Source: Coenobita brevimanus
Taxonomy: Eukaryota > Arthropoda > Malacostraca > Decapoda > Coenobitidae
NCBI GenBank assembly: GCA_032717465.1
Contig: CM064683.1
Span: forward strand, 41,792,018 to 41,856,017
DNA: 64,000 nt
Direction: 5' to 3'
Within the stretch, counting starts at the first letter, position 1; every line of letters starts with the position of its first letter. Shown here in pieces: positions 1 to 11,600 of this stretch. The notes below the pieces were generated by a model. It was not told the DNA's origin. It saw only the letters and a list, made by a program, of their open reading frames with translations, and did no database searches. The translations under genes and the position numbers were made by a program.

Positions 1-447
1 CGAACATCCACTACCCTACCTTGTACCTCTTTTATTACCCCATCCTTGTACAGATTGAACAACCATGGAGACATGACACATCCCTGTTTCAACCCCACTT
101 TCAAAGAGAAAAATTCACTTAGTTCACCATCCACACGCACTGCAGCCTTTCCACCATCATACGTACTCTTCACAGCATTCAACAACTTCCCATCTGCTCC
201 ATATATTCTTAACACTTTCCACAATCCTTGTCTATCCACCCTGTCATATGCTTTCTCCAAATCCATGAAAGCCGCATACAACTTCTTTCCCTTCTCTAGA
301 AACTTTTCCACTAAAGATCTAAGAATGAATATCTGATCTACACAACCTCTTTCCTTCCTAAAGCCTCCCTGTTCTTCTTCAACTAATTTCTCTGTTCTTT
401 CTCTAAATCTGTCAATAAGTATCCTACCATACACTTTTCCCATTATT

Positions 448-1351
448 CAGTGGGGCACCAATTTTCGCGCCTAATTGGGTCCAAAAATAATGCGCGAAAG
501 TGAAATTAGCGAAAGTTGGGGCATTGTCTTTATGGCAAAAAGGCTAATTGGTTCCCGGTTATCCTAAAGTAACATCAGATTTTCATTTTCACTTGCAATA
601 CAGTACATCAAATCACTATTGTACATTGCATTGTGTGATACAAACAATAAAAACTGTACAGTAGACATAATATGAGGAGAAACGTACCACAGAGACCAGG
701 TTGAGGTGTTTAATGGATGTTGGGGGTAAGTATCCGAGGCGCGTGGCGGGCTTATTTAGCCACGCCAGACGTATTGGTGCCACCTCTTGCTGCATCGCTA
801 CCACTCTCTCTCTCTGCCTCCTCAGATGCAGCTTGATGCAACACTTCCACTCTGTGCTGAATTTCCCTTTGTGCTAGGTTCTCTTGAACAAATCCATCGA
901 AATCTTCATCCAGGTTAAGCTCCTCTATGGCCTTGGCCTTGGCCTTTCCTCCCGACTTTGAATGTCCCGGCCACTTTTTATCACCACCACTGCCTCCCGG
1001 CCCTCCCCCCACACCACCAGGCTCTCCCCCCACACCACCAGGCCCTTTCCCCACACTACCAGGTATAGTAGAGGTCATTGAACCGTGAGAATCCAACACA
1101 GTGGAGCTAGCACGCTCATACACAATGGCGGGAATGGGTGGACAGAGTGTTGGCATGACGTCATTCAAGATGGCGGTGGGTTGCGGGTGGGCGGTGCAGG
1201 AAATTCAAAGTTCAAAATATTATCCCAAACCCAAAATTTGTGCGCGAAAATCGATTTTTTTCAAGCGAAAGTGGAAGTTAGGGAATATTTGGTGCATGCC
1301 GCGAAAGTGGATTCCGCGAATCCTGCTGTAGCGAAAGTTGTTGCACTACTG
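448..1351. mobile_element. 904-bp non-autonomous DNA transposon, pogo/Tigger-like termini, in RTE unit
   Basis: The element interrupts RT sequence that is continuous in all sister copies. The ends are inverted repeats: CAGTGGGGCACCAATTTTCGC on the left and, on the complement of the right end, CAGTAGTGCAACAACTTTCGC, 17 of 21 positions matching. Sister copies read TATACTAAG at the site. Here TA follows the right end and TT, a likely mutated TA, precedes the left end, so the target duplication is TA. Subterminal GCGAAAGT motifs recur at both ends, a style reminiscent of Tigger elements. No transposase domain is recognisable. Superfamily assignment is tentative. Confidence 0.75.
752..1168 (-). 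CDS. Unassigned 138-codon ORF inside the DNA transposon, Gly/Pro-rich
   Basis: I do not recognise this ORF. Residues around 35-60 are a short glycine-proline repeat built from units like PGGVGG. They are followed by a basic stretch (KKWPGHSKSGGKAKAKA) and an acidic, probably helical segment (LNLDEDFDGFV). No DDE motif, helix-turn-helix or zinc-binding pattern is visible. It could be a remnant of the N- or C-terminal tail of a pogo-type transposase left after internal deletion, or a chance open frame. Its position wholly inside the element's inverted repeats argues that it belongs to the transposon and not to the host. Confidence 0.3.
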   Translation of the reverse strand: MNDVMPTLCPPIPAIVYERASSTVLDSHGSMTSTIPGSVGKGPGGVGGEPGGVGGGPGGSGGDKKWPGHSKSGGKAKAKAIEELNLDEDFDGFVQENLAQREIQHRVEVLHQAASEEAERESGSDAARGGTNTSGVAK

Positions 1352-2724
1352 TACTAAGAAGACAAATGCCCCTATGATTACCACACACTTCTTTTTCCCC
1401 TTTTCCTTTGCACAAGAGAATAATTATACCTGACTTCCAATCCTCCGGGACTCTACCTTCCTCCCAGGCCAATCTGCACATCTTCCACATCCATTCTACT
1501 ACTATCTCTCCCCCATGCTTCAGCATTTCACCACACACTCCATCAATTCCTGGGGCGTTCCCTGATTTAATTTTCATCATTGCTTCCACAACTTCTATCC
1601 TACTGATTTCTTCCTGTCTTCTCACCTCCCTCCTTCTCCCAGCCATTCCTCAGCCACTTATACTCGCATGACTTCCATCCTCTACGTTCAACAAATCCTT
1701 AAAGTGTTCTCCATCTGCTCACTTTTTCTCCCTTCTCCACTAGTAATCTACCATTTTTATCTTTCACTCCCCTGCTAACTTCACTTCCACCCTGTCTTAC
1801 TCTTTTCACCTCTTTCCAGAACATTTTCTTACAGTCCCTCCACTTTACACTCAAATTCCTTCCAAATTCCTCATCCACTCTCTTCTTACTCTCTCTTACT
1901 AATCTTTTCACCTCTCTCTTTCTTTCTACATATAACTCTTCTGCCTCTCAACTTCTTCCATGCCCCTATTTCTCATCCATTCATTGTATGCTTTCTTCTT
2001 TTGTGCCACAGCCTGTTTCACCTCTTCAGTCCACCTTGCTGTTCCTTGCACCCCCCCTCCGTCTTCTCTTCCTTCCACACACCACATCACATGCTTCACA
2101 TATTTCTTCTGTAAATATCCTACACACACCTTCCACGTCTCCCATCTGCTCCAATTCATATTTGCCCAATCGTTCCTCCACTTCTCTCTTATACTCTGCC
2201 ATTTTCTCATCCTCTTGTAATCTTTCCACTCTCCTTGCAACTACTCCTTCCTTTCGTCTTTCCCTTCTTCTATTCCTCCATCTTACTTGAATTCTAATTC
2301 TGGCCACCACCAAGTAGTGGTCAGAAAGTCCACTCCCGCAACCTCTATAAACTCTTGCATCCATTACACCTCTTTGCATCCTTTCATCCACACACACATA
2401 ATCAATCATTGCCTTCCTTTCATTCAGTTCACCACCCACCCTTCTCATCACTCGCCATGTATGCCTGTGGATCATTTTATGCCTGAAGAGGGTATTGGCT
2501 ATCACCAACCCCCTCCCAGCACAAATGTCCACTAACGCACTCCCATTCTCATCTATCTCAGTAGGCACACCCCACTCACCAACTATTCCCTCCACCTTCA
2601 CATTCCCAACTTTACCATTCATATCACCAATCAAACACACTCTCTCATTCCTTCCAAACTTATCCATGCACACTTCTACATTTGTCCAGAACTCTTCTCT
2701 CACTCTTCTAGCACGATCTTGCGT

Positions 2725-5166
2725 GCCAAACCATCTCAGTGTATTCCTCATAACACTTCCTATCACATCCACATCAACACCACAACGCTCCTTTATATCC
2801 TCATTCGTCAGCCTGTCTCTCCATGTGACTCCACAGGCTCCTCTTAAATAACTCATTTCCATTGCTCTCACTCTTGACTTGTGTCCTTCCAACAACGTTC
2901 AAGCTTCACTTCCGTACGTTAGAGTTGGTATCACAATACTGTCATGTAGTAACTTTTTCACTTCCATGCTCACTTCCCCTTTTCTTATCACTTCTTTCAA
3001 AGAACCAGCAACCTTTCTTCCCTGCTGTACCTTTTCAAGCACTTCACCCTCCAAACCTCCATCCTTACTCATCACACTACCCAAGTACTTAAACATACTC
3101 ACATTTTCCAATTCCTCACCATCCAACCTCGCTGTACATTTACTGACTTTGCCTCTCTCAAAGACCATGACTTTACTCTTCCCTACATTCACCTTTAGAT
3201 TCCTTTTCTTACACACTCTCCCAAACTCATCCACCAAGCCTTGCAGCTCCCCTTCGTTTTCACTCAACAACACAGTATCATCTGCAAACAGCAGTTCAGG
3301 GAGTTTCCAAACACCATCCTCTCTCACCAGGGCCACTCCAACATCCACTACCGGTACCCTACCTTGTACCTCTTTTATTACCCCATCAATTTACAGATTG
3401 AATAACCATGGAGACATGACACATTCCTGTTTCAACCCCACTTTCAAAGAGAAAAATTCACTTAGTTCACCATCCACACGCACCGCAGCCTTCGCACCAT
3501 CATACATACTCTTCACAGCATTCAGCAACTTCCCATCTACTCCATATATTCTTAACACTTTCCACAATCCTTGTCTATCCACCCTGTCATATGCTTTCTC
3601 CAAATCCATGAAAGCCGCATACAAGTTCTTTCCCTTCTTTAAAAACTTTTCCACTAAAGATCTAAGAATGAATATCTGATGTACACAACCTCTTCCCTTC
3701 CTAAAGCCTCCCTGTTCTTGTCCAACTAATTTCTCTGTTCTTTCTCTAAATCTGTCAATAAGTATCCTACCATACACTTTTCCTATTACAGTAAGAAGAC
3801 AAATGCCCCTATGATTACCACACGCTTCTTTTTCCCCTTTTCCTTTGTACAAGGGAATAATTATACCTGACTTCCAATCCTCCGGGACTCTACCTTCCTC
3901 CCAGGCCAATCTGCACATCTTCCACATCCATTCTACTACTATCTCTCCCCTATGCTTCAGCATTTCACCACACACTCCATCAATTCCTGGGGCTTTCCCT
4001 GATTTAACTTTCTTCATTGCTTCCACAACTTCTATCCTACTGATTTCTTCCTGTCTTCTCACCTCCCTCCTTCTCCCAACCATTCCCCAGCCACTTATAC
4101 TCTCATTACTTCCATCTTCTACGTTCACGAAATCCTTAAAGTATTCTCTCCATCTGCTCACTTTTTCTCCCTTCTCCACTAGTAATCTACCATTATTATC
4201 TTTCACTCCCCTGCTAACTTTACTTCCACCCTGTCTTACTCTTTTCACCTCTTTCCAGAACATTTTCTTACAGTCCCTCCACTTTACACTCAAATTCCTT
4301 CCAAATTCCTCGTCCACTCTCTTCTTACTCTCTCTTTCTAATCTTTTCACCTTTCTCTTTCTTTCTACATATAACTCTCTCTTCCTCCTCTCAACTTCTT
4401 CCACGCCCCTATTTCTCATCCATTCATTGTATGCTTTCTTCTTTTGTGCCACAGCCTGTTTCACCTCTTCAGTCCACCACGCTGTTCCTTGCACCCCCCT
4501 CCGTCTTCTCTTCCTTCCACACACCAGATCACATGCTGCACATATTTCTTCTGTAAATATCCTACACACACCTTCCACGTCTCCCATCTGCTCCAATTCA
4601 TATTTGCCCAATCGTTCCTCCACTTCATTCTTATACTCTGCCATTTTCTCATTCTCTTGTAACCTTTCCACTTTCCTTGCAACAACTCCTTCCTCTCGTC
4701 TTTCCCTTCTTCTATTCCTCCATCTTACTTGAATTCTAATTCTGGCCACGACCAAGTAGTGGTCAGAAAGTCCACTCCCCAAACCCCTATAAACTCTTGC
4801 ATCCATTACACATCTTCGCATCCTTTCATCCACACACACATAATCAATCATTGCCTTCCTTTCATTCAGTTCACCACCCACCCTTCTCATCACTCGCCAT
4901 GTATACCTGTGGATCATTTTATGCCTGAAGAGGGTATTGGCTATCACCAACCCCCTCCCAGCACAAATGTCCACTAACACACTCCCATTCTTATCTATCT
5001 CAGCAGGCACACCCCACTCACCAACTATTCCCTCCACCTTCACATTCCCAACTTTACCATTCATATCACCAATCAAAAACACTCTCTCATTCCTTCCAAA
5101 CTTATCCATGCACACTTCTACATTTGTCCAGAACTCTTCTCTCACTCTTTTAGCACGATCTTGCGT
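2725..5166 (-). mobile_element. RTE-like chimeric tandem unit (2442 bp)
   Basis: This unit is bounded on both sides by the same RT-to-endonuclease fusion point (RWFG joined to TQDR). Minus-strand order is endonuclease from TQDRAKRV, a basic linker rich in Lys/Arg, the RT domain, then the RT C-terminal region up to RWFG. It lacks the first part of the endonuclease and the last ~77 residues plus the 3' end of the family. RT is broken near 3391, where a Met codon is replaced by a stop (TTTACAG in place of ATGTACAG on the plus strand), and a 6-bp insertion lies near 3353. The GSEAW tryptophan codon is a stop, as in all fused units. Confidence 0.85.
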
Positions 5167-5340
5167 GCCAAACCATCTCAGTGTGTTCCTCATAACGCTT
5201 CCTATCACATCCACATCAACACCACAATGCTCCTTTATATCCTCATTCATCACCCTGTCTCTCCATGTGACTCCACAGGCTCCTCTTAAATAACTGATTT
5301 CCACTGCTCTCACTCTTAACTTGTGTCCTTCCAACAACAT
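3391..5340 (-). CDS. 649-codon RTE ORF crossing the unit junction (RT tail, endonuclease, RT)
   Basis: This long open frame begins in the C-terminal tail of the upstream unit (LLEGHKLRVRAVE). It crosses the fusion point at 5166/5167 without a frame change, then runs through endonuclease motifs (LIGDMNGKVG, LSDHYLVV), the basic linker, and RT motifs (APGIDGVCGE, EQGGFRKGRG, FMDLEKAYDRVD) to SPWLFNL, where a stop precedes the FADD box. The domain order is therefore permuted relative to the family. It is a retrotransposon pseudogene lacking the catalytic FADD aspartates in the same frame. The open junction may simply reflect a fusion that happened to be in frame. Confidence 0.7.
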   Translation of the reverse strand: MLLEGHKLRVRAVEISYLRGACGVTWRDRVMNEDIKEHCGVDVDVIGSVMRNTLRWFGTQDRAKRVREEFWTNVEVCMDKFGRNERVFLIGDMNGKVGNVKVEGIVGEWGVPAEIDKNGSVLVDICAGRGLVIANTLFRHKMIHRYTWRVMRRVGGELNERKAMIDYVCVDERMRRCVMDARVYRGLGSGLSDHYLVVARIRIQVRWRNRRRERREEGVVARKVERLQENEKMAEYKNEVEERLGKYELEQMGDVEGVCRIFTEEICAACDLVCGRKRRRRGVQGTAWWTEEVKQAVAQKKKAYNEWMRNRGVEEVERRKRELYVERKRKVKRLERESKKRVDEEFGRNLSVKWRDCKKMFWKEVKRVRQGGSKVSRGVKDNNGRLLVEKGEKVSRWREYFKDFVNVEDGSNESISGWGMVGRRREVRRQEEISRIEVVEAMKKVKSGKAPGIDGVCGEMLKHRGEIVVEWMWKMCRLAWEEGRVPEDWKSGIIIPLYKGKGEKEACGNHRGICLLTVIGKVYGRILIDRFRERTEKLVGQEQGGFRKGRGCVHQIFILRSLVEKFLKKGKNLYAAFMDLEKAYDRVDRQGLWKVLRIYGVDGKLLNAVKSMYDGAKAAVRVDGELSEFFSLKVGLKQECVMSPWLFNL

Positions 5341-7603
5341 TCAAGCTTCACTTCTGTACATTAGAGTAGGTATCATAATTCTGTCATGTATTACCTTTTT
5401 CACTTCCATGCTCACTTCCCCGTTTCTTATCACTACTTTCAAAGAACCAGCAACCTTTCTTCCCTGCTGTGCCTTTTCAAGCACTTCACCCTCCGAACCT
5501 CCATCCTTACTCATCACACTACCCAAGTACTTAAACGTACTCAGATTTTCCAATTCCTCACCATCCAACCTCGCTGTACATTCATTGACTTCACCTCTCT
5601 CAAAGACCATCACCTTACTCTTCCCTACATTCACCTTTAGATTCCGTTTCTTACACACTCTCCCAAACTCATCCACCAAGCCTTGCAGCTCCCCTTCGTT
5701 TTCACTCAACAACACAGTATCATCTGCAAACAACAGTACAGGGAGTTTCCAAACACCATCCTCTCTCACCAGGGCCACTCCAACATCCACTACCCTACCT
5801 TGTACCTCTGTTATTACCCCATCCATGTACAGATTGAACAACCATGGAGACATGACACATTCCTGTTTCAACCCCACTTTCAAAGAGAAAAATTCACTTA
5901 GTTCACCATCCACACGCACTGCAGCCTTTCCACCATCGTACATACTCTTCACGGCATTCAACAACTTCCCATCTGCTCCATATATTCTTAACACTTTCCA
6001 CAATCCTTGTCTATCCACCCTGTCATATGCTTTCTCCAAATCCATGAAAGCCCCATACAATTTCTTTCCCTTCTCTAGAAATTTTTCCACTAAAGATCTA
6101 AGAATGAATATCTGATCTACACAACCTCTTCCCTTCCTAAAGCCTCCCTGTTCTTCTCCAACTAATTTCTCTGTTCTTTCTCTAAATCTGTCAATAAGTA
6201 TCCTACCATACACTTTTCCTATTATACTAAGAAGACAAATGCACCTATGAATACCACCCACTTCTTTTTCCCCTTTTCCTTTGTACAAGGGAATAATTAT
6301 ACCTGACTTCCAATCCTCCGGGACTCTACCTTCCTCCCAGGCCAATCTGCACATCTTCCACATCCATTCTACTACTATCTCTCCCCCATGCTTCAGCATT
6401 TCACCACACACTCCATCAATTCCTGGGGCTTTCCCTGATTTAACTTTCTTCATTGCTTCCACAACCTTTATCCTACTGATTTCTTCCTGTCTTCTCACCT
6501 CCCTCCTTCTCCCAGCCATTCCCCAGCCACTTATACTCTCATTACTTCCACCTTCTACGTTCAACAAATCCTTAAAGTGTTCTCTCCATCTGCTCACTTT
6601 TTCTCCCTTCTCCACTAGTAATCTACCATTATTATCTTTCACTCCCCTGCTAACTTCACTTCCACCCTGTCTTACTCTTTTCACCTCTTTCCTGAACATT
6701 TTCTTACAGTCCCTCCACTTTACACTCAAATTCCTTCCAAATTCCTCATCCACTCTCTTCTTACTCTCTCTTACTAATCTTTTCACCTCTCTCTTTCTTT
6801 CTACATATAACTCTCTCTTCCGCTCTCTCAACTTCTTCCACGCCCCTATTTCTCATCCATTCATTGTATGCTTTCTTCTTTTGTGCCACAGCCTATTTCA
6901 CCTCTTCAGTCCACCACGCTGTTCCTTGCACCCCCCTCCGTCTTCTCTTCCTTCCACGCACCACATCACATGGTGCACATGTTTCTTCTGTAAATATCCT
7001 ACACACACCTTCCACGTCTCCCATCTGCTCCAATTCATATTTACCCAATCGTTCCTCCACTTCTCTCTTATACTCTGCCATTTTCTCATCCTCTTGTAAC
7101 CTTTCCACTCTCCTTGCAACTACTCCTTCCTCTCGTCTTTCCCTTCTTCTATTCCTCCATCTTACTTGAATTCTAATTCTGGCCACCACCAAGTAGTGGT
7201 CAGAAAGTCCACTCCCCAAACCTCTATAAACTCTTGCATCCATTACACATCTTCGCATCCTTTCATCCACACACACATAATCAATCATTGCCTTCCTTTC
7301 ATTCAGTTCACCACCCACGCTTCTCATCACTCGCCATATATGCCTGTGGATCATTTTATGCCTGAAGAGGGTATTGGCTATCACCAACCCCCTCCCAGCA
7401 CAAATGTCCACTAACGCACTCCCATTCTCATCTATCTCAGCAGGCACACCCCACTCACCAACTATTCCCTCCACCTTCACATTCCCAACTTTACCATTCA
7501 TATCACCAATCAAAAACACTCTCTCATTCCTTCCAAACTTATCCATGCACACTTCTACATTTGTCCAGAACTCTGCTCTCACTCTTCTAGGACGATCTTG
7601 CGT
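5167..7603 (-). mobile_element. RTE-like chimeric tandem unit (2437 bp)
   Basis: Same architecture as its neighbours: a 5'-truncated endonuclease starting at TQDR, linker, RT, and an RT tail ending at RWFG. Endonuclease coding runs 7603 to about 6893, where a VK-stop-AV change and then a frameshift near 6820 interrupt it. RT coding is open from 6831 to 5341. This copy shares the variants GADGKLLNAV and SMYDGGKAAV with the unit at 15545-17970, which identifies that unit as its long-range duplicate. Confidence 0.85.
5341..6831 (-). CDS. RTE reverse transcriptase ORF, 496 codons
   Basis: The open frame covers the basic linker (ELYVERKREVKRL), the RT thumb-proximal region, the FMDLEKAYDRVD motif (first catalytic Asp), LKQECVMSPWLFN, the FADDTVLL box (paired catalytic Asp), LNVGKSKVMVF-type sequence and the FKYLGS motif. 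It ends at YRSEA, where the usual tryptophan is a stop. RT motifs are complete, but the endonuclease is out of frame upstream and the C-terminal tail is cut off, so this ORF alone is not a functional retrotransposon. The start methionine is only the first in frame and is not a genuine initiation site. Confidence 0.7.
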   Translation of the reverse strand: MRERKRELYVERKREVKRLVRESKKRVDEEFGRNLSVKWRDCKKMFRKEVKRVRQGGSEVSRGVKDNNGRLLVEKGEKVSRWREHFKDLLNVEGGSNESISGWGMAGRRREVRRQEEISRIKVVEAMKKVKSGKAPGIDGVCGEMLKHGGEIVVEWMWKMCRLAWEEGRVPEDWKSGIIIPLYKGKGEKEVGGIHRCICLLSIIGKVYGRILIDRFRERTEKLVGEEQGGFRKGRGCVDQIFILRSLVEKFLEKGKKLYGAFMDLEKAYDRVDRQGLWKVLRIYGADGKLLNAVKSMYDGGKAAVRVDGELSEFFSLKVGLKQECVMSPWLFNLYMDGVITEVQGRVVDVGVALVREDGVWKLPVLLFADDTVLLSENEGELQGLVDEFGRVCKKRNLKVNVGKSKVMVFERGEVNECTARLDGEELENLSTFKYLGSVMSKDGGSEGEVLEKAQQGRKVAGSLKVVIRNGEVSMEVKKVIHDRIMIPTLMYRSEA

Positions 7604-8667
7604 GCCAAACCATCTCAGTGTGTTCCTCATAACGCTTCCTATCACATCCACATCAACACCACAACTCTCCTTTATATCCTCATTCGTCAGCCTGTCTCTC
7701 CATGTGACTCCACAGGCTCCTTTTAAATAACTCATTTCCATTGCTCTCACTCTTGACTTGTGTCCTTCCAACAACGTTCAAGCTTCACTTCCGTACGTTA
7801 AGAGTTGGTATCAGAATACTGTCATATAGTAACTTTTTCACTTCCATGCACACTTCCCCTTTTCTTATCACTACTTTCAAAGAACCAGCAACCTTTCTTC
7901 CCTGCTGTACCTTTTCAAGCACTTCACCCTCCAAACCTCCATCCTTACTCATCACACTACCCAAGTACTTAAACATACTCACATTTTCCAATTCCTCACC
8001 ATCCAACCTCGTTGTACATTCACTGACTTCGCCTCTCTCAAGGACCATCACTTTACTCTTCCCTACATTCACCTTTAGATTCCGTTTCTTACACACTCTC
8101 CCAAACTCATCCACCAAGCCTTGCAGGTCCCCTTCGTCTTCACTCAACAACACTGTATCATCTGCAAACAATAGTACAGGGAGTTTCCAAATACTATCCT
8201 CTCTCACCAGGGCCACTCCAACATCCACTACCCTACCTTGTTCCTCTTTTATTACCCCATCCATTTACAGATTGAATAACCATGGAGACACGACGTATTC
8301 CTGTTTCAACCCCACTTTCAAAGAGAAAAATTCACTTAGTTCACCATCCACACGCACTGCAGCCTTTGCACCATCGTACATACTCTTCACAGCATTCAAT
8401 AACTTCCTATCTACTCCATATATTCTTAACACTTTCCACAATCCTTGTGTATCCACCCTGTCATATGCTTTCTCCAAATCCATGAAAGCCACATACAAGT
8501 TCTTTCCCTTCTTTAGAAACTTTTCCACTAAAGATCTAAGAATGAATATCTGATCTACACAACCTCTTCCCTTCCTAAAGCCTCCCTGTTCTTCTCCAAC
8601 TAATTTCTCTGTTCTTTCTCTAAATCTGTCAATAAGTATCCTACCATACACTTTTCCTATTATACTA

Positions 8668-11600
8668 TCTATCTATCTATTGCCAGACGCCTCAATCCCG
8701 TTTGGGGTGGCCACAAACAAATCGCCTCCAAGTCGCCCTGTCCCCCGCAATTTCACTGCCCTGCTCCCAACTCACACCCCCCTCTCTCATATACCTCTCC
8801 ACCCCATCCCTCCATCTCATCCTCGGCCTCCCCCTCCCTCTTCCCCCCTCCACCTCACTCACATACACTCTCTTCGTCAGTCTTTCACCCTCCATCCTCT
8901 CCACATGGCCAAACCACCTCATTGTGTTCCTCATAACGCTTCGTATCACATCCACATCCACACCACAACGCTCCTTTATATCCTCATTCGTCAGCCTGTC
9001 TCTCCACGTGACTCCACAGGCTCCTCTTAAATAACTCATTTCCACTGCTCTCACTCTTGACTTGTGTCCTTCCAACAATGTCCAAGCTTCACTTCCGTAC
9101 GTTAGAGTTGGTATCACAATACTGTCATGTAGTAACTTTTTCACTTCCATGCTCACTTCCCCGTTTCTTATCACTGCTTTCAAGGAACCAGCAACCTTTC
9201 TTCCCTGCTGTACTCTTTCAAGCACTTCACCCTCCAAACCTCCATCCTTACTCATCACACTACCCAAATACTTAAACGTACTCACATTTTCCAATTCCTC
9301 ACCATCTAACCTCACTGTACATTCACTAACTTCACCTCTCTCAAAGACCATCGCTTTACTCTTCCCTACATTCATCTTTAGGTTCCGTTTCTTACACACT
9401 CTCTCAAACTCATCCACCAAGCCTTGCAGATCCCCTTCGTCTTCACTCAACAACACAGTATCATCTGCAAACAACAGTACAGGGAGTTTCCAAACACTAT
9501 CCTCTCTCACCAGGGCCACTCCAACATCCACTACCCTACCTTGTTCCTCTTTTATTACCCCATCCATGTACAGATTGAACAACCATGGAGACATGACACA
9601 TGTCTGTTTCAAACCAACTTTCAAAGAGAAAAATTCACTTAGTTCACCATCCACACGCACTGCAGCCTTCGCACCATCGTACATACTCTTCACAGCATTC
9701 AACAACTTCCCATATACTCCATATATTCTTAACACTTTCCACAATCCTTGTCTATCCACCCTGTTATATGCTTTCTCCAAATCCATGAAAGCCGCATACA
9801 ACTTCTTTCCCTTCTCTAGAAACTTTTCCACTAAAGATCTAAGAATGAATATCTGATCTACACAACCTCTTCCCTTCCTAAAGCCTCCCTGTTCTTCTCC
9901 AACTAATTTCTCTGTTCTTTCTCTAAATCTGTCAATAAGTATCCTACCATACACTTTTCCTATTATACTAAGAAGACAAATGCCCCTATGATTACCACAC
10001 ACTTCTTTTTCCCCTTTTCCTTTGTACAAGGGAATAATTATACCTGATTTCCAATCCTCCAGGACTCTACCTTCCTCCTAGGCCAATCTACACATCTTCC
10101 ACATCCATTCTACTACTATCTCTCCCCCATGCTTCAGCATTTCACCACAAATTCCATCAATTCCTGGGGCTTTCCCCGATTTAACTTTCTTCATTGCTTC
10201 CACAACTTCTATCCTACTGATTTCTTCCTGTCTTCTCACCTCCCTCCTTCTCCCAGCCATTCCCCAGCCACTTATACTCGCATTACTTCCATCCTCTTCG
10301 TTCAACAATTCCTTAAAGTGTGTCTCCATCTGCTCACTTTTTCTCCCTTCTCCACTAGTAGTCTACCATTTTTATCTTTCACTCCCCTGCTACTTCACTT
10401 CCACCCTGTCTTACTCTTTTCACTTCTCTCCAGAACATTTTCTTACAGTCCCTCCACTTTACACTCAAATTCCTTCCATATTCCTCATCCACTCTCTTCT
10501 TACTCTCTCTTACTAATCTTTTCACCTCTCTCTTCCTTTCCATATATAACTATCTCTTCCGCCTCTCAACTTCTTCCACGCCCCTATTTCTCACCCATTC
10601 ATTGTATGCTTTCTTCTTTTGTGCCACAGCCTGTTCCACCTCTTCAGTCCACCACGCTGTTCCTTGCACCCCCCTCCGCCTTCTCTTCCTTCCACACACC
10701 ACATCACATGCTGCACATATTTCTTCTGTAAATATCTTACACACACCTTCCACGTTTCCCATCTGCTCCAGTTCATATTTGCCCAATCGTTCCTCCACTT
10801 CTCTCTTATACTCTGCCTTTTTCTCATCCTCTTGTAACCTTTCCACTCTCCTTGCAACTACTCCTTCCTCTCGTCTTTCCCTTCTTCTATTCCTCCATCT
10901 CGCTTGCATCCTAATTCTGGCCACCACCAAGTAGTGGTCAGAAAGTCCACTCCCCCAACCTCTATACACTCTTGCATCCTTTACACATCTTTGCATCCTT
11001 TCATCCACACACACATAATCAATCATTGCCTTCCTTTCATTCAGTTCACCACCCACCCTTCTCATCACTCGCCATGTATACCTGTGGATCATTTTATGCC
11101 TGAAGAGGGTATTGGCTATCACCAACCCCATCCCAACACAAATGTCCACTAACACACTCCCATTCTCATCTATCTCGGCAGGCACACCCCACTCACCAAC
11201 TATTCCATCCACCTTCACATTACCAACTTTACCATTCATATCACCAATCAAAAACACTCTCTCATTCCTTCCAAACTTTTCCATGCACACTTCCACATTT
11301 GTCCAGAACTCTTCTCTCACTCTTCTAGCACGATCTTGCGTTGGCGCATACACACACACAATCGCCCACATTTGTATTCCAACTTTCAACTTTACCCACA
11401 CAATCCTTGACCCAACTGATCCATACTGTCTTATGCTCTTCTTCCATCTTTTACTCACAAATATACACACTCCTTCCTTTGCCCTCTCATTCTCATCTAC
11501 TCCTGCACATATACCCCATCCATACTCCCATTCTCTCACACTTTCTCCTCTCCATTTTGTTTCAGTTATTCCACATACATCAACTTTCGCATCCTCAAGC

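Larger units (their letters stand above)
1..2724 (-). mobile_element. RTE-like LINE unit of the tandem array, interrupted by a DNA transposon
   Basis: Read on the minus strand, this copy starts in mid-endonuclease (TQDR, fused to the previous unit at 2724/2725). It continues through the GDMNGKVG and LSDHYLVV endonuclease motifs and the start of the RT domain (APGIDGVCGEM, WKSGIII). The RT is then split at LLS by a 904-bp element at 448-1351 and resumes at 447 (SIIGK side, through the FMDLEKAYDRVD region) to the window edge. Several frame breaks (near 2026, 1926 and 1699) make it non-functional. Assignment to the RTE clade rests on the APE endonuclease followed by RT, the FADDTVLL catalytic box seen in sister copies, and the tetranucleotide 3' tail of full-length copies. 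The unit is incomplete at the left window edge. Confidence 0.85.
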
